Shown: positions 1 through 9,028 of the stretch, piece by piece
Numbering within the stretch: position 1 is the first letter of the stretch
Layout of the letters: each line of letters starts with the position of its first letter
Assembly: GCF_024171945.1 (NCBI RefSeq)
Contig: NZ_JAMTCR010000006.1
Location: forward strand, 310,001-374,000
DNA length: 64,000 bases
Direction of reading: 5' to 3'
Source of the DNA: Actinokineospora globicatena
GTDB lineage: Bacteria; Actinomycetota; Actinomycetes; Mycobacteriales; Pseudonocardiaceae
Position numbers and translations under genes: made by a program
The notes under the pieces: model-generated
Databases searched by the model: none
Seen by the model: the letters and a program-made list of their open reading frames with translations, nothing else
Told to the model about the DNA's origin: nothing

Positions 1-258
1 CGCGACCCGATCACCGGTGATCGGGATCGGCGGGCCGCCGCGGGCCTTCTGCGCCTCGGGCACCCCCCGATCGCCGGTGATCGGGAACGAGCCCGGTGAT
101 CCCGCGGGGTGGCGGAGAGCGCGCGCACGATCACATCAGCACTGGTCGCGGCCGGACGCCGGTGGACGCGCCCCCGTAGAGTGGGGTTCGGTCCGGCCAC
201 CAGGTGGCACTCTTCGACTGCGTCGCCCGCGGCGCGACGGTTCGACAGTGAGGTGAGG
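1..258. promoter_or_regulatory. Upstream region with two palindromes 60 bp apart
   Basis: This stretch has no convincing gene. It holds GATCACCGGTGATC (9-22), a perfect 14-bp palindrome, and GATCGCCGGTGATC (69-82), the same palindrome with one mismatch. The two are spaced exactly 60 bp apart, and a further half-site CCGGTGATC lies near 94-102. The arrangement resembles a pair of operators on the same face of the helix upstream of the MEDS/HATPase gene. The binding protein is unknown. Confidence 0.4.
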
Positions 259-1194
259 GTGGGCAGCGACTCGGGGCAGGGCTATGAGCACTCGGCGCTG
301 TGCCACTCCAGCGACCGGGAACTGCTCGCCAGCGCCCTCCCGTTCCTCAACGGCGGCGTCGACGCCGGGGACATGGTGGTGGTCGCGCTCAGCCGCGCCC
401 GGATCGACCTCGTGCTCGCCGAGCTGGACCGGCCCGACGCGGTCACCGTGATGTCCATCGAGAGCCACTACTCCCGCCCGGCGTCGGCGATCAAGTCCTA
501 CCGCGACCTGTTCGCCGCCTCCCTCGACGGCGCGGGCTCGGTCCGGGTGCTCGGCGAGCTGCCGATCGCCGCGATGGCCGAGGAGTGGGACGCCTGGGCG
601 CGGTACGAGGCGGCGGTCAACCGCGCCTTCGCCGAGTTCCCCGTGCGCACCATGTGCACCTACGACACCCGCGTCCTGTCCCGGGCCGATGTCGACGACG
701 TGCTGAGCACCCACCCGCTGATCGCCAGCCCGACCGGCGCCCACCCCCGCAACCCGGGGTACGTGGACCCGTCGTCGTTCCTCGCCCGCCCGCAACGCGC
801 CGAGCCGGACCCGCTCCAGCACACCCCACCCGCCGTCGAGCTGACCAACCCCTCCCCGTCGGTCGCCCGCCGCGCCGTCGCCGCTGTGAGCACCCTGGCC
901 CCTGGCGAGCTCGAGGACCTCGTCGTGTCCGTCAGCGAGGTCGTCACCAACGCCCACGCCCACGGCATCGCGCCAGTCGAGGTCCGGGTCTGGGCCCAAC
1001 CCGGCCACACCGTGGTGACCGTCCGCGACTCCGGACCCGGCCCCACCAACCCCTTCGCGGGCCTCATCCCCGAACCCGGCGACTACGGCGGCGGCTACGG
1101 CCTCTGGATAGCCCACCAGGTCTGCACCAGCGTCCTGCACACCCGCGACGCCACGGGCTTCACCATCCGCCTCACCATGGGCACCCCAGTCTGA
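259..1194 (+). CDS. MEDS-domain / HATPase anti-sigma-type regulator
   Basis: About 311 residues. The N-terminal part (roughly 10-165) is a MEDS-type sensor domain. The C-terminal part (roughly 185-305) is a GHKL ATPase of the RsbW/SpoIIAB class, with an N-box SEVVTNAHAHG near residue 224, DSGPGP near 256 and a GGGYGLWIA lid near 276. Proteins of this build are cytosolic serine kinases or binders that control sigma factors or anti-sigma antagonists in actinobacteria. The start is taken at GTG 259 because a GTGAGG stretch precedes it; the open frame extends further upstream to 109 and GTG 253 is also possible. No partner sigma factor is adjacent, so the target is not known. Two palindromes lie upstream. 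Confidence 0.8.
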   Translation: MGSDSGQGYEHSALCHSSDRELLASALPFLNGGVDAGDMVVVALSRARIDLVLAELDRPDAVTVMSIESHYSRPASAIKSYRDLFAASLDGAGSVRVLGELPIAAMAEEWDAWARYEAAVNRAFAEFPVRTMCTYDTRVLSRADVDDVLSTHPLIASPTGAHPRNPGYVDPSSFLARPQRAEPDPLQHTPPAVELTNPSPSVARRAVAAVSTLAPGELEDLVVSVSEVVTNAHAHGIAPVEVRVWAQPGHTVVTVRDSGPGPTNPFAGLIPEPGDYGGGYGLWIAHQVCTSVLHTRDATGFTIRLTMGTPV

Positions 1195-1275
1195 TCACCA
1201 GGTGACGGGCGGTGCCTCGGTCGCGAGTAGGCGAAGCGCGTTGAGCGGGGTCTTGAGGTTCGGGCTATCTGGCAT
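1195..1275 (-). CDS. Possible 26-residue peptide downstream of the P450
   Basis: A short ORF with an ATG start (MPDSPNLKTPLNA...) ends in ...APPVTW, 29 bp beyond the P450 stop on the same strand. Its last three residues and flanking DNA (GTCACCTGGTGATCA) repeat the P450 3' end (…LLVTW then stop), so it could be a duplicated scar. Alternatively it could be a genuine tiny peptide that the P450 acts on, as in P450-modified RiPPs. No good ribosome-binding site is visible. Treat it as a candidate only. Confidence 0.2.
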   Translation of the reverse strand: MPDSPNLKTPLNALRLLATEAPPVTW

Positions 1276-1304
1276 TGCCGTGGGGTGGGCCGCGCATGGG
1301 CTGA

Positions 1305-2495
1305 TCACCAGGTGACCAGGAGGCGGTCGAGGCCGCGGACCATTCGGCCTTGGCGCCAGGGGAGGGTGGTGGGGTCTTCGGCGGCGCGGAGGGTGGGGAA
1401 GCGGTGGAGCAGGGCGGTGAGGGCGATGCGGAGTTCGGCTTTGGCGAGTTGGGCCGCGACGCAGTAGTGGGGGCCGTGGCCGAAGGCCAGGTGTGGGTTG
1501 GGGCGGCGGGTGAGGTCCAGGTCGTCGGGGCGCTCGAACACCCGCTCGTCGCGGTTGGCGGCGTCGAGGTGGACCATCACCGCGTCACCGGCTCGTACCA
1601 GGACGCCGCCCAGTTCCACGTCCTCGGTGGCGATGCGGGTGAACCCGGCCGACGTGACCGTGGGTGTGAGTCGCAGCAGTTCGTCCACCGCCCGGTCGAG
1701 CAAGCCCGGGTCGGCGCGCAGGGCCGCGAGTTGGTCGGGGTGGGCCAGCAGGGTGTGCACGAAGTTGCCGATGTGGTTGGACGTCGTCTCCAGGCCCGCG
1801 TACAGCAGCGTCACGCCGAGCACGACCAGTTCGTCCTCGCTGAGCCCGCCGTCCTGGTCGCGCGCCACGACCAGGGTGCCGAGCAGGTCGTCGGCCGGTT
1901 CCGCGCGGCGCAGCGCGACCAGGTCGGCCAGGTACCGCTTGAGCGCGGCGAACGCCTCGTGGATCGCCGCGGGCGGGAACGCGGTGGTGGCCAGCGCGAC
2001 GTCGATCCACTCGGCGAACCGGTCGCGGTCGACCAGGGGGACGCCGAGCAGGTGGCAGGTCACCGCCACCGGTAGCGGGATCGCCAACCCCGCCACCAGG
2101 TCCGCGGGCGGCCCCTCCGCCTCCACCAGGTCCAGCAGCTCCTCGGTGACGCGGGTCGCGTGGTCGGCCAACCGGTCGAGCTGGCGCGGGCTGAACGCGG
2201 CGGACACCAAGCGGCGCAACCGGTTGTGCTCCGGCGGGTCCATGGTGTGCAGCGTCGGGTCCGTCAACCGGCGCGGTGACGTGCGGGGAACGTCGCGGTC
2301 CAGCAACGCCGCCCGGCTGAACCGCGGATCGCTCAACACCACGCGCACGTCTTCGTGCCGCACCGCGAGCCAAGCCTCACCGCCGTAGGGCAAGGAGATC
2401 CGGCTCAACGGCTCGTCCGCGCGCAGTCGGGCGTACTCGGGTTCCAGTTCCAGCGCGGTCGGCTCGCGGAACGGGTACGGGCGGGCGGGTCGCAT
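1305..2495 (-). CDS. Cytochrome P450
   Basis: A soluble bacterial class I P450 of 396 residues, the usual length. It shows the I-helix oxygen-binding motif AGLETT (233-238), the ExxR motif ELLR (272-275) and the haem-ligand loop FGHGPHYC, with the cysteine at about 345. It would hydroxylate or couple a small molecule using electrons from ferredoxin partners that are not encoded nearby. The start ATG 2495 has a GGGGGA ribosome-binding site. It is divergent from the methyltransferase/PLP enzyme/ATP-grasp operon and shares a 137-bp promoter region with it, so it is probably the tailoring oxidase of that pathway. The substrate is unknown. Confidence 0.92.
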   Translation of the reverse strand: MRPARPYPFREPTALELEPEYARLRADEPLSRISLPYGGEAWLAVRHEDVRVVLSDPRFSRAALLDRDVPRTSPRRLTDPTLHTMDPPEHNRLRRLVSAAFSPRQLDRLADHATRVTEELLDLVEAEGPPADLVAGLAIPLPVAVTCHLLGVPLVDRDRFAEWIDVALATTAFPPAAIHEAFAALKRYLADLVALRRAEPADDLLGTLVVARDQDGGLSEDELVVLGVTLLYAGLETTSNHIGNFVHTLLAHPDQLAALRADPGLLDRAVDELLRLTPTVTSAGFTRIATEDVELGGVLVRAGDAVMVHLDAANRDERVFERPDDLDLTRRPNPHLAFGHGPHYCVAAQLAKAELRIALTALLHRFPTLRAAEDPTTLPWRQGRMVRGLDRLLVTW

Positions 2496-2632
2496 GGTGA
2501 GTCCCCCAATCTGCCGTCGCTCCAGTAGTCGGCGCGGCGGCGGTCGCGGTTCCGGATGGTCGACACCGGGAACCGCCGACCGCGCGCCGACGACATGTAG
2601 TGCTGGGAGGACGGCACGAGGGCGGGAGCGAC

Positions 2633-3373
2633 ATGGGTTGGTACGAGGACGACGACGTCTGGGTGGGGTTCGCCGACGTGATGTTCCCGCCGCGGCGCGC
2701 GGCGGAGGCGCAACGGCTGGTGGCGACCTCGCCGCTGCTCAAGGTCGCGGGCGGTGACCGGGTGCTCGACCTCGCCTGCGGACCGGCCACGCACGTGGTG
2801 CCGTTGGCCGCGCAGGGCGCCGTGGTCACCGGGGTGGACCTGAGCATGTCGATGCTGGCCATGGCGCAAGCGGCGTGCGAACGGGCCGGGGTGACGGCGC
2901 GCTTGGTGCGCGCGGACATGCGCGAGTTCGTCGAGCCGGGCGGCTACGACCTGGTGATCAACATGTACACGTCGTTCGGCTACTTCACCGACCCCGGCGA
3001 CAACCTCGCGGTGCTGCGCAACGCCCACGCCAGCCTGGCCCCCGGTGGGCGGCTGCTGGTCGACGTGCTGGGCAAGGAGGTGCTGGCCGGGTGGGTCGGC
3101 CGCCCGCAGGCCGTGGACGTCGACGGGGGCGGCACGGTCTTCATGCGGGACACCATCCTGGCCGACTGGACCAGGTTGCGCACCGACTGGACCTACGTGC
3201 GCGGCGACGAGGTGCGGCGCACGTCGATCCACTGCGTGCTCTACAGCGCGGCCGAGTTGCGGGCGCTGTTCGAGGCGGCCGGGTTCACCGACGTCGAGTG
3301 CTACGGCGACTTCGACGGGGCGCCCTACGACAACCACGCCCGTCGGCTGATCGTGCGGGGGACCCGTGCCTGA
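2633..3373 (+). CDS. Class I SAM-dependent methyltransferase
   Basis: About 246 residues with a Rossmann SAM-binding core: motif I VLDLACGPATHVVPL near residue 43, then VTGVDLSMSML with the acidic ribose-binding residue, then a C-terminal sheet. It resembles small-molecule methyltransferases of the Methyltransf_25 type. The ATG at 2633, following a GGGAG stretch, is preferred over the longer open frame from 2600 because the protein then starts MGWYEDDD. It is first in an operon: its end overlaps the next start by 8 bp, so translation is probably coupled to the PLP enzyme. The acceptor is unknown. Confidence 0.88.
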   Translation: MGWYEDDDVWVGFADVMFPPRRAAEAQRLVATSPLLKVAGGDRVLDLACGPATHVVPLAAQGAVVTGVDLSMSMLAMAQAACERAGVTARLVRADMREFVEPGGYDLVINMYTSFGYFTDPGDNLAVLRNAHASLAPGGRLLVDVLGKEVLAGWVGRPQAVDVDGGGTVFMRDTILADWTRLRTDWTYVRGDEVRRTSIHCVLYSAAELRALFEAAGFTDVECYGDFDGAPYDNHARRLIVRGTRA

Positions 3374-4415
3374 GACACCGGTCCACGAGCACATCACCGA
3401 CGCGGTCAAGACCCCCGCGCTGGTGCGACTGGCGCCCAACGTGGTGCTGGTCCGGTTCGAGACGCTCAAGGTGTACGCCGCGCTCGGTGCGTTGCGGCAC
3501 CTGCTCGACACCGGGGTGATCCGGCCCGGTCAGACCGTTGTGGACAGTTCGAGCGGCATCTACGCGCTCGCGTTGGCGATGGCCTGCCACCGGTACGACC
3601 TGCGGTGCCGCATCGTCGCGTCTACGACTGTCGACGCCGCTACCCGCGCGCAGCTCGAGATCCTGGGCGCGATCGTCGACCAGATGCCGCCGTCGGACGA
3701 CCTGCGGCTCGACCAGAACCGCCGCGTCGCCCGCGTCCGGGAGCTGCTGGCCGGGGACCCGGACCTACACTGGATGCGGCAGTACCACGACCCGGTGCAC
3801 CACCTCGGGTACGCCGAACTCGCGGAACTGTTGCGCCAAGCGCTACCCGGTGCCCGGATGACCGTGGTCGGTAGTGTCGGAACCGGGGCCTCCACCGGCG
3901 GCCTGATCCGCTCCCTGCGCAGGCACGACTCCCGCGTGCGGCTGGTCGGCGTCCAGCCCTTCGGCAGCGTGACGTTCGGCAGTGAGCGCTTCACCGACCC
4001 GGACGCGATCATCGCCGGGATCGGCAGCGCCATCCCGTTCGACAACGTCCACCACGACCTCTACGACCAGGTCCACTGGCTGGACTTCCAACACGCCATG
4101 GCCGCCACCGTCGCCCTGATGCGCGATCATGCCGTGTTCGCGGGCTTGTCCACCGGCGCCGCGCACTTGGTCGCGGCGTGGGAAGCCGCGCGTGCACCTG
4201 GGGACACGCACGTGGTCATCGGCGCGGACACGGGCCACCGCTACACGGAACGGGTCTTCACCCGGCACCGCGAGGCCCTCGATCCCGCCGACCTGGCGCC
4301 GCTGGTCATCGACGGTCTCGATGACCTGGCACCACCGTGGTCGACGATGGCCTGGGCGCGACGTGGTGCTTGGGTTCCGGTTCAGGGGCGTCGACGGAAG
4401 GACGCGGTGCTGTGA
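3366..4415 (+). CDS. Fold-type II PLP enzyme (cysteine synthase / SbnA-like superfamily)
   Basis: A 349-residue member of the tryptophan-synthase-beta/cysteine-synthase superfamily. LVRFETLKVYAALGAL probably carries the Schiff-base lysine. SSSGIYALALA replaces the TSGNTG substrate loop, and a glycine-rich GSVGTGASTGG phosphate-binding loop follows. The divergent loop means it is unlikely to be housekeeping CysK. Relatives such as SbnA make unusual amino acids (for example 2,3-diaminopropionate precursors) by beta-replacement, and a comparable role is inferred here. Start GTG 3366 overlaps the methyltransferase by 8 bp, and the stop overlaps the ATP-grasp gene as GTGA. No SbnB-type dehydrogenase is present, so the product may differ from diaminopropionate. 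Confidence 0.8.
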   Translation: MPETPVHEHITDAVKTPALVRLAPNVVLVRFETLKVYAALGALRHLLDTGVIRPGQTVVDSSSGIYALALAMACHRYDLRCRIVASTTVDAATRAQLEILGAIVDQMPPSDDLRLDQNRRVARVRELLAGDPDLHWMRQYHDPVHHLGYAELAELLRQALPGARMTVVGSVGTGASTGGLIRSLRRHDSRVRLVGVQPFGSVTFGSERFTDPDAIIAGIGSAIPFDNVHHDLYDQVHWLDFQHAMAATVALMRDHAVFAGLSTGAAHLVAAWEAARAPGDTHVVIGADTGHRYTERVFTRHREALDPADLAPLVIDGLDDLAPPWSTMAWARRGAWVPVQGRRRKDAVL

Positions 4416-5599
4416 CGGTCGTGCTGTTGGAGGCGTTGACGTTCGGGTTGGGGCGGTTGGCTGAGGCGGCGCACGAGGCTGGGCACGGGCTCGTGCTGCT
4501 GACGGGGGACCGGTCGATCTATCGACATGAACTGTCCGGGGTGGACTCTTCGCGGGGGTGGGTGGTGGATGTCGACACCACGGACGTGCGGGCGTGCGAG
4601 GCGGCGTTGCTCAAGGTCCCGGACCTGGCGGGGTTGATCAGCTCGACGGACACCTGGGCGATCCCCGGCGCGGAACTTGCGGCGCTGCTGGGTCTTCCTG
4701 GGCCGTCGGTCGATGCCGTGCGGGTGTTGCGGGACAAGGGGTTGGTTCGCGAGCGGCTGCATGAGCGTGGGCTCAGCAGGGGTGGGCTTGTCGCGCATGA
4801 CGAGTTTCCTCTGGTGCTCAAGGATTCCGCTGGGACCTCGTCGCGCGGGGTGTGGTTGGTCCGGGGGCCGGAGGAGTTGGCCGCTGCCTTGGCGGAGGCG
4901 GCGGTGACGCCGTTGAGGGGGCGGCTGGTGGCGGAACCGTACTTCGAGGGGCCGCTCTACAGCGCGGAAACCATCACCTGGGAGGGGCGGACCCGGCTGT
5001 TGGGGGTGCTCAGCAGGCAGCTCTCTCCGGAACCGGTGCGCCGTGAGGAGGCCGCCGCGTTTCCGGTTGCCTTCCCTGAAGCCGAACTCGCCGAACTCGC
5101 CGACTGGATCGGGCGTGTCCTGGAAGCCGCGGGGCATGACCGGGGTTTCGCCCACACCGAGTTCATCCTCACCGCGGACGGTCCCGAGGTGGTCGAGATC
5201 AACCCGCGCATCGGTGGTGCTCTCGTTGGTGAGTCTCTGTGTCGGGCGCTTGGTGTCAACGTATACCGCGACATGGTCGCGATGGCGCTGGGTGAGGAAC
5301 CCGCTCTTCTCTCCAGCGCACGGCGAGAGGTCCACCGCGCAACCGCTTTCGTCCTGCTCTATCCGTCCACTCCGGGCACTCTCACGGGGTGGTCAGGCTT
5401 GGAGCGGTTGCCCGCGCTTCCTGGCTCACCCGAGTGGTATCCCACCGCTGTTCCCGGGCAGGCCGTCGACCACCTCGCCGACCAGCGCTCGTGCACCGGG
5501 ATCGTCCTCGCCGAGGCGCCCACCGCGGAACTGGCTCTGCACCGCGCCCTCTCCGCGGCGGGCGGCATCACTCCGTTGATCGCTACGAAGACCGGGTGA
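4412..5599 (+). CDS. ATP-grasp amide ligase
   Basis: About 395 residues with an ATP-grasp fold: a preATP-grasp N-terminal domain, an ATP-binding loop LVLKDSAGTSSRGVWLV around residue 133, and a metal-binding VEINPRIGGALVGE around 260. Such enzymes form amide bonds through acyl-phosphate intermediates (carnosine-synthase or dipeptide-ligase class). The start is the GTG at 4412 that overlaps the upstream stop in a GTGA arrangement; the open frame extends back to 4337 but lies inside the PLP gene. Next to a PLP enzyme that probably makes an unusual amino acid, it most likely joins that residue to another acid or amino acid. It overlaps the convergent binding-protein gene by 17 bp. Confidence 0.85.
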   Translation: MTVVLLEALTFGLGRLAEAAHEAGHGLVLLTGDRSIYRHELSGVDSSRGWVVDVDTTDVRACEAALLKVPDLAGLISSTDTWAIPGAELAALLGLPGPSVDAVRVLRDKGLVRERLHERGLSRGGLVAHDEFPLVLKDSAGTSSRGVWLVRGPEELAAALAEAAVTPLRGRLVAEPYFEGPLYSAETITWEGRTRLLGVLSRQLSPEPVRREEAAAFPVAFPEAELAELADWIGRVLEAAGHDRGFAHTEFILTADGPEVVEINPRIGGALVGESLCRALGVNVYRDMVAMALGEEPALLSSARREVHRATAFVLLYPSTPGTLTGWSGLERLPALPGSPEWYPTAVPGQAVDHLADQRSCTGIVLAEAPTAELALHRALSAAGGITPLIATKTG

Positions 5600-6779
5600 A
5601 GCACGTGCCTCGCTGGTCGGGGAAGAGGTCCGGGGCGAGGCCTGTGGCGAAGTCGCGGATCAGGACGTCGACATCCAAGTAGGTCTTGGCGCGGCACTCC
5701 TCGAAGTTCTTGTCCACGCCCGCGATGTACGACTTCTCCTGGAAGGGGCGGAACTGGAGCATCCTGGGTTCGGTGCGCAGCGTGTCCTGCACCATCTTCA
5801 TCGGGTCGTAGACGACGAAGAAGTCCGCGTCGACCGCGGCCCCGATGGCGGCCTCGTAGTCGTACGGCTTCCCGTTGGGGGCGCCGTTGTCGGCCGCGAA
5901 CACGTTGTCCACGCCGAGTTGGGTGAACAGGCGGCCGACGAGCGTCTCGGTGCCGTGGCCGTAGACGAACTCGCACCCGCGCTCCGGCGTCACGCACAGG
6001 TAGCCGACCCGGTGGTTGTCGATCTTGCCGGAGACCGTGCGCACCACCTCGTCGTACCGGGTCTTGATGGTGGCGAACTCGGAGTTGGCGGCCGCTTCCG
6101 CGTTGTAGAAGGCGCCGACCATCTTGATCCACTCGGCGGAGGCGAGCGCGTGCCGCTCCATCCGGTTGGACACGCTGATCCCGGGCAGCCCGGCCGCGCG
6201 CGCGGTGGAGATGTCGTCGAAGCCCTGCCCGAACCCGGACATGAAGATCGCCTGGGTCTTGGCGCCGAGCAGCGCCTCCAGATCGAGGTCGGTGTACTCG
6301 CCCACCGCCACCGGTTGCCTGGCCGACTTCACCACGCCGTCGTACCAGGGGTCCTTCTTCGCGTTGCCCAGCAGTTGCCCGCTGAGCCCGGTGATCGTGG
6401 AGTTCTTGCCGAGCCGGTCCACCATCGCCAGGGCGTTGAACGACGTGACCGCCACGGTCGTCACCGGCACCTGGACGAACAGTGCGCCCTCCAGCTCGCC
6501 AGTCGCTCGCGGCTGCGGCGTCCCGCACTGGTACAGCACGTACTTCAGCTTGGTGCCGCTGGTGTTCTCGGTGTCGGACAACGTGATCGTCTTGTACGAG
6601 TTGTGGTAGCTGATGTCCCACAGCTCCGACTCGTCCACGGTGCTCTTGTCGGGGAAGTAGTCCCGCCCTTCCGCGTAGTCGGTGACGCAACCCTCCGCGC
6701 CTACCGCCGTGCCGGGACCAGTCGCGCCGCACCCGGTGAGGGCTAACGCCAGCGTGGCAACGAGGACGAGTGGCTTCAC
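5583..6779 (-). CDS. Metallophore ABC transporter, substrate-binding lipoprotein
   Basis: About 398 residues beginning with a lipoprotein signal peptide: VKPLVLVATLALALTGCG, lipobox LTGC with the cysteine near residue 17. The rest is a FecB/BtuF-like bilobed binding protein; the segment DLEALLGAKTQAIFMSGFG is typical of the Fe(III)-siderophore/cobalamin class. It should capture a metal chelate outside the membrane. The GTG at 6779 overlaps the ATPase stop as GTGA, which decides the start against longer frames. It is the last gene of a three-gene operon (permease, ATPase, binding protein) and faces the ATP-grasp gene. Confidence 0.85.
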   Translation of the reverse strand: MKPLVLVATLALALTGCGATGPGTAVGAEGCVTDYAEGRDYFPDKSTVDESELWDISYHNSYKTITLSDTENTSGTKLKYVLYQCGTPQPRATGELEGALFVQVPVTTVAVTSFNALAMVDRLGKNSTITGLSGQLLGNAKKDPWYDGVVKSARQPVAVGEYTDLDLEALLGAKTQAIFMSGFGQGFDDISTARAAGLPGISVSNRMERHALASAEWIKMVGAFYNAEAAANSEFATIKTRYDEVVRTVSGKIDNHRVGYLCVTPERGCEFVYGHGTETLVGRLFTQLGVDNVFAADNGAPNGKPYDYEAAIGAAVDADFFVVYDPMKMVQDTLRTEPRMLQFRPFQEKSYIAGVDKNFEECRAKTYLDVDVLIRDFATGLAPDLFPDQRGTCFTRSS

Positions 6780-7813
6780 AGCTCTCCCACGTGGTTCATC
6801 GAAGGAACGGCTTGAGATTCGCGCAAGTGGGCGACCAACGCCCCGAAGCCGACGCCCGCGACCCCGTCCACCCACCACCGGCACGGATTGCCCGGCTCGA
6901 CCCGCACCACCGTCGCGGAGTCCTCGCTCGGCGCCCATCCCGCCCGCCGGACCGCGTGCTCGGCCCACTGCCGCACCCGCCCGGCTGCCTCCACCCGGGC
7001 GGTCGCACCGGGCGTCGCGGTGTCGGCGACCACCACCGTGGCCGCCGCGTCGTCGAACGCCATGTTCTCACCGGCGAAGCAGTCGGCGATGGCGCCACCG
7101 TAGGCGAGGTCCTCTGGCGCGCTGGCCGTCACCGCGGACCCACCCCCGACGAGCCACACCTGGTCCGCCCGGCGCAGGGCGAAGCCGAGGTCGTGGGTGG
7201 ACAGGATGATCGCGGCCCCGGTTGTCGCCGTGAGCCGGGCCAGCACCGCCGCCAACTCGATCCGCCTGGCCACGTCCAGGAACGCCGTCGGCTCGTCGAG
7301 CACCAGCACCGCGGGCTCCTGCGCCAGCGCCCTGGCCAGCATCACCCGCTGCCGCTCACCGTCGGACAGGTCGCTGAGCATCCGACCCCGCAACCGCCCG
7401 ACCCCGGCGTCCGCCAGCGCCCGGTCCACAGCGGACTGGTCATCCCCGGTCTTGGTGCCGAGCCACGACCGGTACGGCAACCGCCCCAACGCCACCACGG
7501 ACTCCACGGTCATCAACCCGACGTCCACCGGCTCGGTCAACATCACCGCCAACCGCCGCGCCCGCTGCCGCGGCGACAACGACGCCAGATCCGCCCCGTC
7601 GAGCAGCACCCGCCCGGACAACGGTGCCTGCGCGCCGACCAACGTCCGCAACAGCGTCGACTTGCCCGCACCGTTGGGCCCGACGACGGCGACGAGCTCG
7701 CCCGGCCTCGCCACCAGGTCGACGTCGCGGAGCACGGTGGTCGCCGGGTGTCGACGCCGCCGCTGGTAGCCGGCATCGACCCCTCGCGCCTCCAGCACCG
7801 GCCGTTCGCTCAT
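6776..7813 (-). CDS. Metallophore ABC transporter, ATPase (FecE-like)
   Basis: About 345 residues. It has Walker A GPNGAGKST, a variant signature LSDGERQRVMLARAL, Walker B VLVLDEPT and the H-loop STHDLG, so it powers uptake by the adjacent FecCD-type permease. The canonical FecE domain is about 255 residues. Here a C-terminal extension of roughly 90 residues follows, starting near AFDDAAATVVVAD and ending in a Trp-rich RWWVDGVAGVGFG segment; it may be a regulatory domain. The start ATG 7813 overlaps the permease stop as ATGA. Confidence 0.92.
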   Translation of the reverse strand: MSERPVLEARGVDAGYQRRRRHPATTVLRDVDLVARPGELVAVVGPNGAGKSTLLRTLVGAQAPLSGRVLLDGADLASLSPRQRARRLAVMLTEPVDVGLMTVESVVALGRLPYRSWLGTKTGDDQSAVDRALADAGVGRLRGRMLSDLSDGERQRVMLARALAQEPAVLVLDEPTAFLDVARRIELAAVLARLTATTGAAIILSTHDLGFALRRADQVWLVGGGSAVTASAPEDLAYGGAIADCFAGENMAFDDAAATVVVADTATPGATARVEAAGRVRQWAEHAVRRAGWAPSEDSATVVRVEPGNPCRWWVDGVAGVGFGALVAHLRESQAVPSMNHVGEL

Positions 7814-8877
7814 CGCCCCCGCCTCCGCGCCCGCCCCGACAGCAGCACCCACAAGATGACCGGCGCGCCGACGAACGCGGTGACCGAGTTGAGCGGCAAC
7901 GACGTCCTGGTCAGCCCGTTGCCGCCCGCCACGTACTCGGCGACCAGCACGACCACCGCGCCGATCAGCGCGCTCGCGGGCAGCACCAGCCGGTGGTCCG
8001 CGCTGCGCAACAACCCCCTGGCCAGGTGCGGCGCGGCGAGCCCGACGAACGCGATCGCGCCGCAGTAGGCCGTGGTGATGCCGGAGAGCACCGCGACGCC
8101 GGTCAGCGACAGCAGGTGCACCCGCCGCACGTTGACGCCCAGGCTGGTCGCGTACCGCTCACCGAGCAGCAGCGCGTTCAGCGGCTGCGCGAGGTACACC
8201 GAGAGCCCCAGCACCACGGCGCAGGCGATGGCGATGATCTCCAGTTCGTCCCAGGTCACGTTGCGCACCGAGCCGCGCCGGAAGGTGGTGAGCGCCTGCA
8301 ACCGGTCGGGGTCGGTGTAGTAGATGAGCAGGTCGACGAGCGCGGTCGCCAGGTAGTCGAGCATCACGCCGACCACCAGCACCACGACGGGATCGCCGAC
8401 CTTCCTGGCGATCCCCAGTGCGATGAGCAGCACCGCCCCCGCCCCCGCGACCGCCGCCCCGGTCACGCCGATCCGGCTGATCACGCCGATCCCCGCCAGC
8501 CACCCCGCCCCACCCGCACCCAGGATGACGATCGCCGCCCCCAGCACCGCGCCGGAGCTGACGCCCAGCACGAACGGCTCGGCCAGCGGGTTGCGGAACA
8601 GCGTCTGCATCTGGACCCCGCTGACCGCGAGCGCCGCGCCCGCCAACAACCCGGCGAGGACCTTGGGCAACCGGGCGTCCACCACGATCGTCCTGGTGAT
8701 CTCCGACTCGACGTGCTGCCCGGTCAGCACCCTGATCACCTCGCCGACCGGGATGGCGACCGACCCCTGGGTGATCAGCACGACCACCACGGCCACCACC
8801 AGGACGACGAGCAGCACGAACAGCCCCGCCACGTACCCCACGCGCCGCCGCGTCCCCTGTTCCGCGCTGACCGACAC
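7810..8877 (-). CDS. Metallophore ABC transporter, FecCD-type permease
   Basis: A 355-residue polytopic membrane protein of the FecCD/BtuC family with about ten hydrophobic segments. The family hallmarks RLPKVLAGLLAGAALAVSG and FRNPLAEPFVLGVSSGA are present, as is the cytoplasmic coupling loop around GLAAPHLARGLL. A single permease gene suggests a homodimeric channel. It is the first gene of a translationally coupled operon (permease, ATPase, lipoprotein). The 151-bp gap to the divergent methyltransferase gene should hold both promoters. The locus implies uptake of a ferric or other metal chelate, perhaps the product of the neighbouring biosynthetic genes. Confidence 0.92.
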   Translation of the reverse strand: MSVSAEQGTRRRVGYVAGLFVLLVVLVVAVVVVLITQGSVAIPVGEVIRVLTGQHVESEITRTIVVDARLPKVLAGLLAGAALAVSGVQMQTLFRNPLAEPFVLGVSSGAVLGAAIVILGAGGAGWLAGIGVISRIGVTGAAVAGAGAVLLIALGIARKVGDPVVVLVVGVMLDYLATALVDLLIYYTDPDRLQALTTFRRGSVRNVTWDELEIIAIACAVVLGLSVYLAQPLNALLLGERYATSLGVNVRRVHLLSLTGVAVLSGITTAYCGAIAFVGLAAPHLARGLLRSADHRLVLPASALIGAVVVLVAEYVAGGNGLTRTSLPLNSVTAFVGAPVILWVLLSGRARRRGR

Positions 8878-9028
8878 GCCGCACCGTCCCCCTCCTGCTC
8901 GCGTCCACCCACGAGGAAGTCGGCCGGGCGCGGCGGTTGGTTCCCGGGAGAATCCCTCGCCCGAAGGGAACTCCGGTGACCGGCGGGCCGACTTGTGCCG
9001 TGGTTGCCGACGTTCGGGGAGGCATTTC

